Virus record (IMG/VR): IMGVR_UViG_3300032298_000540
Location: 1 to 64,000 of that record
Strand: one strand, 5' to 3'
DNA: 64,000 nt
DNA from: a virus
Positions 15,401 to 22,927 of the stretch are shown here, one piece after another (within the stretch, counting starts at the first letter, position 1; every line of letters starts with the position of its first letter). A program made the translations under genes and the position numbers. The notes under the pieces were generated by a model, which saw only the letters and a program-made list of their open reading frames with translations, made no database searches and was not told the origin of the DNA.

Positions 15401-15730
15401 TTTTCTACTTGTGATGTTTGGTCAGAAGCCGTCCAGTATCAAGCCTCTCTCGAAGCCGACTTTAAGAGGATTTGCCTTAATGACGAAGGTCTGCACAACT
15501 TGATCTGGCACCCCGTCAAGGGCTTCCGTGCAGATAAGCTGGCGCGGTTTAGGGGGATTATAGGCATGTTTGAAGAACGAAAAATAATCTTTAATCGTTT
15601 TCGGAACTTCACTAATCTCTTCGAGGAACTCACAAATTTCGGCGTGAGTAGTCATGATGATTGTGTGGATGCGTTGGTATGGCTAGTAAATGGATTGGCC
15701 AAAAAAGGAAAGCTCCAATTTGATTACTAG
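12434..15730 (+). CDS. terL: terminase large subunit, two inteins
   Basis: This is the packaging motor ATPase and headful nuclease; it acts at the prohead portal. The 1098-aa precursor loses 379 and 211 residues to give a ~508-aa product, normal for TerL. The spliced Walker A reads G-P-R-G-S-A-K-S-T and Walker B L-C-L-I-D-D. The nuclease part has G-V-D-L-S-A-G, T-C-D-V-W-S-E and a C-terminal S-H-D-D-C-V-D-A-L. The frame is uninterrupted through both inteins. A CTATATTT box lies ~20 nt before the ATG. Both inteins sit in ATP-site motifs, so activity requires both splicing events. Confidence 0.93.
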   Translation: MPSYLHLAYRRNARAAAKNYTVKPADNQEAVKKAREDFSFFCEYVANKPPASHHKDWHGHFVTGEDSVCLKSIAGPNIDLLGPRGPLAVSTPVATPNGWVPIGELQVSDIVFSEHGQLTEVVGISDYEESLTWEVVFTDGSSVRCDDQHLWKVRRMGTDGKGDWRSMTLNEIRTQKTVGIKGNGRPGALTQRVTATCESGETPWLDSRGYPRYQIPVTQPVEYPATELPLDPYLLGALLGDGSLSSNNLSLCSADPEIVERCSLGLPEDYRFKKVAKYGYNISHVKGVLAGGKPSVVREILKTLGVYGKTSIDKFIPKSYLTASIPDREALLQGLLDTDGTVASTGGVSFCTTSTALVKDVTELVQSLGGIATQRASQLNTYLNKHQERVRTTTPSVTLGIKLPDSIKPFHLHRKAQRYSPCTKYLPCRSIKDIRPSTTEKVRCIEVADTCHTFLTKDYIVSHNSAKSTTLGLFTAWAIGVHTTAKLPLQILYLSYTVEIARPKSAAIKRIIESRKYQEVFPAVRLLKNVTSNEYWSVDHKFAGIESIGDEMFTLCAAGLKGSVTSKRSHLCLIGDTLVLTNHGNVPIATIYANPDDYQIATRNHTTDQIEWSNVAAVTKRNTKGIISIETECGNKIQCTPEHPFITADGRQKRAADFSPGETIVGLSNRGQVDTFTNSCKRLFNLRWLQHLGTQIAIKQRATENQSLCPPYRSQSFKQYPTKFNHVVQAVPCSTSPDNRQSWEAVTISRVEFFSEKEEFVYDLEVSHSSHNFIANGLNVLNCLIDDCIKSATDIANPDIRKAMQDNWNAVISPTMFEGGRAICLGTRFRHDDIHATTFNEQNNWRQIVLSAIQQDPKTGDELSYWPEMWSLEYLKEKKRTAPIAFSFQYMNQIVRQGELSLAPELIVKAEIATEFDSLGIGVDLSAGIKEKNDYTVMVLGGRIDDRIHIIDYRRIRAMGNLEKLDEMKELLNDWSIIGKDDNGNYFPTFSTCDVWSEAVQYQASLEADFKRICLNDEGLHNLIWHPVKGFRADKLARFRGIIGMFEERKIIFNRFRNFTNLFEELTNFGVSSHDDCVDALVWLVNGLAKKGKLQFDY
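12689..13825 (+). mobile_element. TerL intein 1 (Walker A), LAGLIDADG homing endonuclease
   Basis: Precursor residues 86-464. The N-terminal splicing block is P-L-A-V-S-T-P-V-A-T-P and the C-terminal end is I-V-S-H-N before Ser. The LAGLIDADG motifs are L-L-G-A-L-L-G-D-G (234-242) and L-L-Q-G-L-L-D-T-D-G (331-340), both with Asp, so the endonuclease may be active. There is Pro rather than Cys/Ser at position 1. Trp151 in block B and Cys444 in block F match the class 3 triad; the expected Thr next to the penultimate His is Ser462. Confidence 0.87.
14147..14779 (+). mobile_element. TerL intein 2 (Walker B), mini-intein
   Basis: Precursor residues 572-782. It starts C-L-I-G-D-T-L, has a block B T-P-E-H-P-F, and ends F-V-Y-D-L-E-V then H-N-F-I-A-N-G-L-N-V-L-N before Cys. 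That is the class 1 layout with Cys1 and Cys+1. At 211 aa it has no LAGLIDADG or HNH motif, so it is probably endonuclease-free. The penultimate residue is Leu instead of the usual His, known in a minority of inteins and often linked to slower Asn cyclisation. Confidence 0.87.
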
Positions 15731-15734
15731 ACCT

Positions 15735-15740
15735 TAGAAT
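15735..15740 (+). promoter_or_regulatory. TAGAAT box before 15767 gene
   Basis: CTTAGAATAG right after the terminase stop, 26 nt before the TTG start at 15767. Confidence 0.4.
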
Positions 15741-15766
15741 AGTAGCAGAAAGAACAGGCTGACGCA

Positions 15767-16042
15767 TTGGGACCCGAACTCTTGCTGGTTATTATTGGCT
15801 TTTCGGTACCAGCTGTTACTGGTGTTGGGTGGGTGACAAATAAATTGTTAGGCCGTTTTCATGAACGCATCCTTCGTGTGGAAAAACGAATGGACAACAC
15901 CGATGCCGATCTGAATTCCATGTATCATCGTTTACCTATTGAGTATGTTCTTAAGGTTGATTTTTTAAGAGAGATGCAACAAATGCAGGATAATTTTAAA
16001 CAGATTAATATTAAACTTGATAAACTAATTGAAAAGTTGTAA
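15767..16042 (+). CDS. membrane-anchored coiled-coil protein, 91 aa
   Basis: A TTG start opens an N-terminal hydrophobic helix (about residues 4-24) followed by a charged coiled coil (E-R-I-L-R-V-E-K-R-M-D-N) and a C-terminal helix (I-N-I-K-L-D-K-L-I-E-K-L). The architecture is like small phage membrane proteins (holin or spanin accessory types), but there is no specific match. It is followed 4 nt later by the AbrB-like gene. Confidence 0.6.
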   Translation: MGPELLLVIIGFSVPAVTGVGWVTNKLLGRFHERILRVEKRMDNTDADLNSMYHRLPIEYVLKVDFLREMQQMQDNFKQINIKLDKLIEKL

Positions 16043-16046
16043 CCAA

Positions 16047-16229
16047 ATGAATTACACCCTTGAAATCCAAGAAGACAGCAACGGAGATTATTTTATTGAA
16101 TTTCCCACTGAAATAGTAGAAGCCCTTGGTTGGGCAGAAGGAGATATTTTAGAATGGAAATTAAAAGCTCAAGGTGTAATTTTATCAAAACTTAATGATC
16201 CAACAGGATATGAAGCAATAGAAGAATAG
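16047..16229 (+). CDS. AbrB/SpoVT-like small protein, 60 aa
   Basis: Sequence layout: short beta strand, D-G-D-Y-F-I-E-F-P, a helix E-I-V-E-A-L-G-W-A-E-G-D, then strands I-L-E-W-K-L and G-V-I-L-S-K-L. This matches the swapped-hairpin AbrB/MazE fold used by DNA-binding regulators and antitoxins. No toxin-like partner is adjacent, so I favour a small transcription regulator. I take the ATG at 16047 rather than the frame-open 16029 because it avoids overlap with the previous gene. Confidence 0.6.
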   Translation: MNYTLEIQEDSNGDYFIEFPTEIVEALGWAEGDILEWKLKAQGVILSKLNDPTGYEAIEE

Positions 16230-16234
16230 GTTGA

Positions 16235-16240
16235 TAGAAT
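16235..16240 (+). promoter_or_regulatory. TAGAAT box before 16263 gene
   Basis: GATAGAATAG lies 22 nt before the ATG at 16263, just after the AbrB-like stop. Confidence 0.4.
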
Positions 16241-16262
16241 AGAAACAATGATTGATAAATAA

Positions 16263-16799
16263 ATGAGAGTAAGTGGATTTCAGAATGTTCCAGGGGCACC
16301 TGGTAATTTACTAGCTGGCATTAACATGTCAGGTTTTGATATTAATAAGAGACCAGGAACACTAGGAGGACGTGCAGGAGAACAGCTTAAAGGTATTTAC
16401 GAAGGTGGTACACAACAGAATCAACAACTGAACGAAGAGTTAAGAAACAGAGGCATCATGCCACGAGGTGTGAATCTTCCTTTAGTTCAAGGAGGGCCTT
16501 CCCCTCTTGGTAATGCAGGATTCTTTGAAGGGCAAAATATTAATGCTTTCCAAACTCCTTTTTCTAATCCTTTACTAGCAGAAAATCAAGGACCTAGTAC
16601 ACCTGTTAAATACTATCCTGATGCAAATAAAGGACAAGGAGGATATCTTCCTAATCGTGGTGCAGGCTATCCCGCAAATGTGCGCCCTAAAGGCCAGCAG
16701 CTTCTTGCTCAAGGGGATCCCGATAACGTTGAGGACAACGAACAAATGTTAAATCAATTTTCTTTACCAAATGGATTTATTAATAAATACATCTCTTGA
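16263..16799 (+). CDS. hypothetical virion-block protein, 178 aa
   Basis: Gly/Asn/Pro/Gln-rich, with little predicted structure. No signal or membrane segment. Located between terminase and portal; probably a minor virion or assembly protein. Function unknown. Confidence 0.5.
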   Translation: MRVSGFQNVPGAPGNLLAGINMSGFDINKRPGTLGGRAGEQLKGIYEGGTQQNQQLNEELRNRGIMPRGVNLPLVQGGPSPLGNAGFFEGQNINAFQTPFSNPLLAENQGPSTPVKYYPDANKGQGGYLPNRGAGYPANVRPKGQQLLAQGDPDNVEDNEQMLNQFSLPNGFINKYIS

Positions 16800-16840
16800 A
16801 GTTATTAATCTTTAACTAAATTAGTAATTTATAACGTGTT

Positions 16841-17461
16841 ATGAATCCTTTTCAACAATTACTAGCTAATTTAAAAGCTCCAAAAATACTTGATGATTTA
16901 CCTCAATTAACTGGTGTAATACCCTCTTCGACTGCTTTAAGACATTCACCAGTTGCAGCTAATTTATTTAGTGCTTTTACAGGTGGTCCTTTAAAGTTAA
17001 AGGATTTTAATAATACGGGTAGTGCAACTATTAACCCTCTGGCAGGAGGAATGAACCTGTCTTTTGGAAATGGTTTTGGCGTAGATTTAAATGCAAAAAA
17101 TAAACAAATAGGACTACAGACCCCAATTGGCACTTTAAGCGGTAATTTCAACAAGGACAACCCAGGGGTAAATGTAGCATTTCCTGTAGGAAAAACTGCT
17201 GATGTGCAAGCTGGTTACGATCCTACACGCGGAGCGTTTGGCGAATTTAATTTTAACATTCCTTTTGGCGGTAATCAACAACCTTCTGGCGGACGTTTAC
17301 CTATACCTTCTTTACCCTCAAACCCAGTACCAGAAGTTGTTCGCCCACCTTCTACAGGAAGATTTCTTTCTGGTGATACACCTCTCCACCTTCTTCCAAA
17401 AGCAGAATTATCTGATCCTGAACAAAAATTTCTAAATGATTTTATACGTGGCCGACTATAA
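16841..17461 (+). CDS. hypothetical virion-block protein, 206 aa
   Basis: The N-terminus starts M-N-P-F-Q-Q-L-L, similar to the M-N-P-V-Q-K-L-L of the gene at 24638. The middle has alternating hydrophobic/polar strands with many Gly and Asn (G-N-G-F-G-V-D-L-N-A, G-L-Q-T-P-I-G-T-L-S-G), suggesting a beta-rich domain. The C-terminal part is Pro-rich. Function unknown; the position suggests a virion component. Confidence 0.5.
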   Translation: MNPFQQLLANLKAPKILDDLPQLTGVIPSSTALRHSPVAANLFSAFTGGPLKLKDFNNTGSATINPLAGGMNLSFGNGFGVDLNAKNKQIGLQTPIGTLSGNFNKDNPGVNVAFPVGKTADVQAGYDPTRGAFGEFNFNIPFGGNQQPSGGRLPIPSLPSNPVPEVVRPPSTGRFLSGDTPLHLLPKAELSDPEQKFLNDFIRGRL

Positions 17462-17522
17462 ATGTCCTAAACTTTCACTAGAGATGCTAAGATTTACAAA
17501 ACCAAACTTTAATAAATAAGCT

Positions 17523-19811
17523 GTGGACGCTAACTCTCGCCTAAAAGAAATTATTGATTCCTACATCGAGAAAGATGGCGGAGCAAATATTGACACAGGT
17601 ATTGTTGCGTCCCATGTAGCACAAATGAAACTCTTTGGTATCCGCCAAGGGGTAGAATTTTTTCCTTCTCAAGATAATTTTGGTAATCAACGCAAAGATT
17701 TTGTCGATAGGGTACTCAAATACAACAGGATGGATACCCGCTTAGATTCAATCTGGGAGTATTTTCTGTGTGATGGACAAGGTTTGTTTTATATCAGACC
17801 TACTGAGTCTAATTACCGACTTTACTTTTTCCGCCAGCATGAATACCGTTCTTACTACGGAATCAATGGCGAGTTAGAAGAAGTAATTATTATCTATAGC
17901 TATAAAGTAAGACAAGGATCAGGTTTCAGCGATGGTGTTAACATCACTAATATCTCAGGTAATGCTATTACTGGTCCACAGGGAGCCAAGCGATATATTA
18001 AATTATCAATTAAAGATAAGGTAATCGAAGAAACGCATAGTGAAGGAGAGATGTCCTTTGACTTGCCTAGTTATAATGTCCCCGGACGTACTCAAACATT
18101 TAAAAATACACTCGGATTCATTCCTTGTGTAGAAATCTTCAATAGTCCCAAGGGTTTTTCTAACGAAGGGGTAGGAGAATTTGATGCATTAGCCAATCAT
18201 ATTGTCACGCATGACGAAATGGTACGTACCATGCGTAAGAATGTACAGTTCTTTGGTAATCCAACTCTTCTTTCATCAAGACCTAAGACAGATCTTATGG
18301 AAGCAGGATCTGATTCTACTGTTCAACGTCCTTCTATTGCAGCAAACTCTGGTTTTACTGGATTAGGTTCATTAAGTCAATCACGATTTAAATCAGATCC
18401 TCTTTCTAGAGGAATGGATGGACAGATCAGAGTACCTAGGGTGATTGCCAACCTGGAACCGAATGATCGTGTTGGTTATATTGTCCCAGATGCTATCACT
18501 GGAGATCAAAATAACTTTGCACGTCAGTATCGAGAAGAAATACGAACAGCTCTAGGGGGTGTAGACGATCTTTCTATCTCCGCTGGTATCACAGCAACAG
18601 AATATAAATCATTATTCGGTCGTGTATCAGCAACATCCAAGAAGAAAGCAAATGCTATTTATACATATGGTATTTGTAGGTGTTTAGAGTTAATCATCTA
18701 TCAAGAAGAACGTTTATTTCGTGATACATTAGCTGCTTCTAGTGGAATTGAAAAGCCAATAGAACCATCAGAGAATGCATCTAAAGAAGAAATTGATTTA
18801 TATGAAGCCAGTTTAAAAGGATTTGAAGAGAAAGTTAAACAAATAATGAAGGCTTGTGTAGAAACTCAATACATACCAACAGGCGTCATGGGCTTAATAC
18901 CAGACGGGGATCTAACCATGCTTTGGAGGTGGTTAGGTCCTGTTTACGAAGACTCCACGCAAGATATTTTAAATAATTCTATCGTGGTACGTAACCTCCA
19001 AGAATTAGGTGTTGATAGTATTGAAGCACTGAAGTACCTCTTCCCGTCAAAAACGGATGAGGAGCGGGCCTCGATGTTATCGGGATTCCCGTTCAGGATG
19101 GTCAACGAATTGCAAGGTGCTTACTCAGCCTTTGCAAAATTAGTGGGGGGCATGATGCAGACCCCTCACCCGCAGTCACCAGATTTACCGATGGCTGCAG
19201 ACCCACGTCTTGACCTTACACCTTATCTGTATCGTACCTTAGAAGCATTACAAAAGGAGATGAGTTATGCAGGACGCTACCGTCCAATCGATCCCACAGA
19301 TGAGCCAAGTACCAACCGCAGTAGCGCCAAGCAGCTACGTGGCAGTACCAGCGCCTCAAGCTCCAGCACCGAGCTACCAGGGACCGGTCAATTACCAGGT
19401 GGGTACCAGTTACCCCCAAGCGGTGCCACAAGCGCCTATCAGCTACCAATCAAGCCCTACTCAGTACGCCCCCCAATCCCAACCGGCGGCACCCCAGAAC
19501 AGCCCATGGGAATCGGCGTTCAACAAGGTGGTGGGTCTGCTGAGCGCACCAGTCCAATCCCCGTTCCAGGGTCAACCCTCGGCTCCGACGCCAACATACG
19601 CCCCGGCCAATTACGGTCAGACGTACAACGGCCAAGCTACGCCCAACTTGGGGACGCAGACCTCGTATCCCAACCAGGAATCCTCAGCCAATTATTCCCA
19701 AACTTCCTCGAGTCCCTCACTGCCCGAAATAGCGGACTACCTGGGCCTGAGCAACGAAAGCCGCCAGGTGATCGACGCGTTCGGGGTAGAAGCACCAGCC
19801 GTCCTAAATAA
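17523..19811 (+). CDS. portal protein
   Basis: The portal forms the dodecameric ring at the capsid vertex and is the gate for DNA packaging. The call rests on position after TerL and before the capsid gene, on length, and on a portal-like pattern: aromatic/charged N-terminal core, G-F-I-P-C-V-E-I-F-N, T-H-D-E-M-V-R-T-M-R-K and a long helical C-terminal wing. It has a GTG start. The frame stays open for 762 aa. The last ~180 residues are Pro/Ser/Gly-rich and overprint the next gene, so the conserved part probably ends near residue 590. Confidence 0.72.
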   Translation: MDANSRLKEIIDSYIEKDGGANIDTGIVASHVAQMKLFGIRQGVEFFPSQDNFGNQRKDFVDRVLKYNRMDTRLDSIWEYFLCDGQGLFYIRPTESNYRLYFFRQHEYRSYYGINGELEEVIIIYSYKVRQGSGFSDGVNITNISGNAITGPQGAKRYIKLSIKDKVIEETHSEGEMSFDLPSYNVPGRTQTFKNTLGFIPCVEIFNSPKGFSNEGVGEFDALANHIVTHDEMVRTMRKNVQFFGNPTLLSSRPKTDLMEAGSDSTVQRPSIAANSGFTGLGSLSQSRFKSDPLSRGMDGQIRVPRVIANLEPNDRVGYIVPDAITGDQNNFARQYREEIRTALGGVDDLSISAGITATEYKSLFGRVSATSKKKANAIYTYGICRCLELIIYQEERLFRDTLAASSGIEKPIEPSENASKEEIDLYEASLKGFEEKVKQIMKACVETQYIPTGVMGLIPDGDLTMLWRWLGPVYEDSTQDILNNSIVVRNLQELGVDSIEALKYLFPSKTDEERASMLSGFPFRMVNELQGAYSAFAKLVGGMMQTPHPQSPDLPMAADPRLDLTPYLYRTLEALQKEMSYAGRYRPIDPTDEPSTNRSSAKQLRGSTSASSSSTELPGTGQLPGGYQLPPSGATSAYQLPIKPYSVRPPIPTGGTPEQPMGIGVQQGGGSAERTSPIPVPGSTLGSDANIRPGQLRSDVQRPSYAQLGDADLVSQPGILSQLFPNFLESLTARNSGLPGPEQRKPPGDRRVRGRSTSRPK

Positions 19812-20235
19812 CTATGCTCTCCAATTGGAGACAATGTTGGACAATGCTGTTGCATGGGGCCAAAAAGCTAATGGTTTGCTGCATGGTTATGCCAACTTTG
19901 CTGTAAATGAGCACCAAGAGAATCTCGCTTATAACGAAATTCTGACTAATCCTGATGTACTGAGTGACTACACTTTGAAGTTCTTCGGTCCTGAAGGTCC
20001 TTATCCTGTATATGAAAGTGAGGGCGAATTGGAAACACCTGGTTATCGCACAGAGCAAGTAGTACCTGGTTATGGGAATTTCCCTGCACCTCCTGATGCT
20101 GCTGCTCCACAACAACCCCAAAACTTCTGGGGTGGATTCAATGAAATCATGGCACGAGATCCCCAGAATGCCTGGCGTGTTCTTAACCAAGCTCAACCTA
20201 ATACTGTAGCTAACAAGCTATTTGTAATGGAGTGA
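19267..20235 (+). CDS. scaffold-like protein overlapping the portal gene
   Basis: It starts inside the portal gene in the +1 frame, with AAAGGAG seven bases before the ATG, the clearest ribosome site in the region. About 180 residues are Pro/Gln/Tyr/Ser/Ala-rich low complexity. From about residue 150 there is a helical domain (L-P-E-I-A-D-Y-L-G-L-S-N-E-S, L-Q-L-E-T-M-L-D-N-A-V-A-W). A Pro/Gln stretch and a terminal helix follow. The position just before the capsid gene and the helical C-terminus suit a scaffold; this is inference. Confidence 0.65.
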   Translation: MQDATVQSIPQMSQVPTAVAPSSYVAVPAPQAPAPSYQGPVNYQVGTSYPQAVPQAPISYQSSPTQYAPQSQPAAPQNSPWESAFNKVVGLLSAPVQSPFQGQPSAPTPTYAPANYGQTYNGQATPNLGTQTSYPNQESSANYSQTSSSPSLPEIADYLGLSNESRQVIDAFGVEAPAVLNNYALQLETMLDNAVAWGQKANGLLHGYANFAVNEHQENLAYNEILTNPDVLSDYTLKFFGPEGPYPVYESEGELETPGYRTEQVVPGYGNFPAPPDAAAPQQPQNFWGGFNEIMARDPQNAWRVLNQAQPNTVANKLFVME

Positions 20236-20239
20236 GGCC

Positions 20240-20767
20240 ATGCGTCCACTTCTTAAATACGGAATCCCTGCAGCCGCTGGTTTAGCTACCGGTGGTTATG
20301 CTCTTTCACAAGGTGAAGATCCAGGTTCTGCTGCGGTAGCTGGACTTACTGGCGCTGCTGGTGCATATGGAGGTCTTCGTTTAGCTGGTAAATACAGCCC
20401 TTCGCTTGCGCAGGATAGTAAACGTTTACTTGGTAAAACAGAAGACAAGCTATCCCGTGCAAGTTACAACACCGAAAATGATCGTATCTCAGACGTATTA
20501 TTAGGTCTTTCTGGTGCTGCAGGTAATGTTGCCGACCGTATTACACCTAGGGGTATGGGTAAAGTTACAGCAGCGGGCTTAGTTCCTGGGGCTTCAGCAC
20601 TTGCTGGATTAGGTGGAATTGCCCTTGGTGCTATACCTAGTTCTATGGGGATTCCAGGATTTGCCGATCAACCCATTGATCCCGAATCTTACGGATCTAG
20701 CAATTCACCCGGTGCCCGGTACAAACAAACAACAGGCACTGCAGGTATTAGTAACTATCAACGATAG
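20240..20767 (+). CDS. glycine-rich protein, 175 aa
   Basis: Two Gly/Ala/Leu-rich stretches (about residues 10-40 and 110-135, with A-G-L-A-T-G-G-Y-A and A-L-A-G-L-G-G-I-A-L-G) are linked by a polar segment. It may insert in membranes, like the ejection-type proteins at 5.9-8.3 kb. A GGAG site lies before the ATG and the gap to the previous gene is 4 nt. Function unknown. Confidence 0.5.
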   Translation: MRPLLKYGIPAAAGLATGGYALSQGEDPGSAAVAGLTGAAGAYGGLRLAGKYSPSLAQDSKRLLGKTEDKLSRASYNTENDRISDVLLGLSGAAGNVADRITPRGMGKVTAAGLVPGASALAGLGGIALGAIPSSMGIPGFADQPIDPESYGSSNSPGARYKQTTGTAGISNYQR

Positions 20768-20862
20768 TTAAATTAGTACCTGCTAAAATTTTCATAGATA
20801 AAGACAGTTGTACGTCTGAATCTTTTCACCATACATCCTGCAATATAGGAGGATAAACTAAA

Positions 20863-22029
20863 GTGTTTATTGATACCGATTTTCCAAAGATCTTAGGTGC
20901 AGAACTTTACCGTCCTCACCCTGCTTACATCTGCGAGATGGCCGTAGAACCAGTAGTGGTTCATGACTTTACTCGTCAGCCTGGTCAAACCGTTCAACTT
21001 GATCGCTACAAATTCTGGGGCACTCCTGGTACTAAGGATAGCCGCGAACGTATTTCCGATCAAACCATTGGTACTGCCAACAGCCGTAACATCACCAAGG
21101 AAAAAGTCCTTGTGGTGCTTAAGGAATACACTGGCCCTGCGGATCCTTCTGATCCTACTCAGCCTAGTACCTTTAAGATTGCTCGTGAAACTCTGATTAC
21201 TGCTCAGCGCATGTTGCTGGACACAGGTAATCTGAATATGTTCCACCAGTCTATTGGCTCCCTTACACTTCTTGATGATTATCGCCGTTGGCGTGATCGT
21301 GTGTTTATTGATGAACTAGCCAAAGCAGAAGCTAATGGCGAAGCATCAACATCACAAGGTGGTTACTACTTCCCAACTGGTGCTGCTAAGGATTCCAGTG
21401 GCCGTATTTCTTACACCACTGCTCAGTACACAGCTAACGCACAACAGTTCCACGTATCTACCGACCTGTTGAATGTTGTTAAGGATCTCCGTAAGCGCAA
21501 CGTACCTACCTTCTCTGATGGTCTGTATCGTTGTATTTGCGATCCTACATTCATGATGCACCTGCGTCGTGATGCTGACTTCCGTGAAATTGCACGTTAT
21601 TCAGGTAATCCTGGTCAAGGCATGTATATGTCTGGCAATCCCATGATGCCTAATAATGCTAGTTTCTACCAAGGTCCTCAAGCGGGTCAAGGTTACTTCC
21701 TGGCTGGTGAACCTGTAATGCCTACTGGCGTTCAGTTTGAAGGTGTTAAATTCTATGAATCTACCAACTTCCCAACCAAGAATATTACAGCTAGCTTTAC
21801 TGATGCTCCTGCTTATACTTCCCAGGAAGTAGCCCAAGGTTTCTTCTTTGGTCCTCAAGCAGTAGGCGTTGGTGTAGGCGGTCCTAATGCTCAAGTTCTC
21901 ATTAACAATAATGATGACTTCAGCCGCTTTATCATTCTTATCTGGCAACTGTATGCTGGTTTTGAAATCCTGAACAAGGACTTTGTTACCACTGCTTACA
22001 GCTTTGTCAGCGATGACGGCGTTCTTTGA
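20863..22029 (+). CDS. major capsid protein
   Basis: Probable shell protein, 388 aa. The call rests on position after portal and scaffold-like genes, on strong expression signals (AGGAGG before a GTG start and a ~70-nt leader) and on a codon choice richer in C-ending codons than the neighbours. It has alternating beta strands and a coat-like C-terminal region (I-I-L-I-W-Q-L-Y-A-G-F-E-I-L-N). No specific fold motif was confirmed. A TAAAAT box at 20784-20789 precedes it. Confidence 0.78.
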   Translation: MFIDTDFPKILGAELYRPHPAYICEMAVEPVVVHDFTRQPGQTVQLDRYKFWGTPGTKDSRERISDQTIGTANSRNITKEKVLVVLKEYTGPADPSDPTQPSTFKIARETLITAQRMLLDTGNLNMFHQSIGSLTLLDDYRRWRDRVFIDELAKAEANGEASTSQGGYYFPTGAAKDSSGRISYTTAQYTANAQQFHVSTDLLNVVKDLRKRNVPTFSDGLYRCICDPTFMMHLRRDADFREIARYSGNPGQGMYMSGNPMMPNNASFYQGPQAGQGYFLAGEPVMPTGVQFEGVKFYESTNFPTKNITASFTDAPAYTSQEVAQGFFFGPQAVGVGVGGPNAQVLINNNDDFSRFIILIWQLYAGFEILNKDFVTTAYSFVSDDGVL

Positions 22030-22059
22030 TACAATAAATAAAACAACAAGGAGAAATAA

Positions 22060-22893
22060 ATGACTTATTTGACTTCCAAAAAGATCTACCCTGGCAACTG
22101 GGTAGAAGCTCTTAATGGCTGGTACAAAAACTTTGACTCCACTGGCGCTGGTGGAAGTGCAGATGCGTCTAAGGCTGGCCCTACATCTGTTCTAGCTATT
22201 CCCGGTTATCGTTACTTTCAGCAACGTGGTTATGTTCCTGTAACCTGGGTGTCTGGTGATTCTGCTACTTATGGTCAAACCATGAGTGTTATCATCCCAT
22301 CTCCTTACAGGCAAGATGATACTCGTACTGATATTACCGGAATGGTAATCAGTGGTAACTCCACCCAAGCAGGCTATGTTTACCGCGCTGCAATCTCCGT
22401 TGGTTCTGGCTGGGGAGACAATCGTGTTGCTTCTGGTGTTTACGCCGCAACAGGTAACGTAATTGCCTTTGGTCGTGATAGCTCTGGTCCAGTTGCCGCT
22501 TCTGGTGAATCAGTGGCTGCTGCTGTACTATCTTCTACTGTTTCAGGTGAAGGCGCTGGCACTGTTTATTTTGCAGGTGGTAATCAAGCCTTTGGTTCAG
22601 TTCCTGTATTTATTGGACCTGCATCTGGCCTACAAGTTACAACTGGTTCAGGTTTTGTAAACAGTGGTGCTGTATACAAACAGATTACTTCTGCTACAAC
22701 CTTTAAGGTATACGCCAAATCTTCTGGTGATGCCACTGCTGTTTCAGGCGGTGTGTACATCTCACAAGCAGACAAAAATGCTGGTTTAACCGGTTACCTG
22801 TTTGTGGAAGTTTGCTACCTGGTTCCTGATAACGCCCCTGATTACAGCGATCTAGAAGCTTATCTTAATAATCGGACCGTCAGTTCGACTTAA
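22060..22893 (+). CDS. putative capsid decoration protein, 277 aa
   Basis: Beta-rich, with Gly/Ser/Thr/Val and many small residues (S-G-V-Y-A-A-T-G-N-V, S-G-E-G-A-G-T-V-Y-F). There is no signal peptide. The start has a strong AAGGAG site, matching the capsid gene's signals, so it is likely made in quantity. It directly follows the capsid gene (30 nt). Role as decoration or minor capsid protein is inferred. Confidence 0.55.
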   Translation: MTYLTSKKIYPGNWVEALNGWYKNFDSTGAGGSADASKAGPTSVLAIPGYRYFQQRGYVPVTWVSGDSATYGQTMSVIIPSPYRQDDTRTDITGMVISGNSTQAGYVYRAAISVGSGWGDNRVASGVYAATGNVIAFGRDSSGPVAASGESVAAAVLSSTVSGEGAGTVYFAGGNQAFGSVPVFIGPASGLQVTTGSGFVNSGAVYKQITSATTFKVYAKSSGDATAVSGGVYISQADKNAGLTGYLFVEVCYLVPDNAPDYSDLEAYLNNRTVSST

Positions 22894-22907
22894 TTAGGGT
22901 AAACTAA

Positions 22908-22924
22908 TACCAGAACACCTGGTA
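22908..22924 (+). promoter_or_regulatory. hairpin 3 nt before a start codon
   Basis: TACCAG-AACAC-CTGGTA forms a 6-bp stem immediately before the ATG at 22928. It could limit ribosome access to the HhH-domain gene while the upstream capsid genes are highly translated. Confidence 0.45.
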
Positions 22925-22927
22925 CCC

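Noticed and set aside
19216-19855. Minus-strand open frames behind the portal
   Set aside because: Stop codons are rare here because of high GC; the plus strand has a strong ribosome site and a continuing gene.
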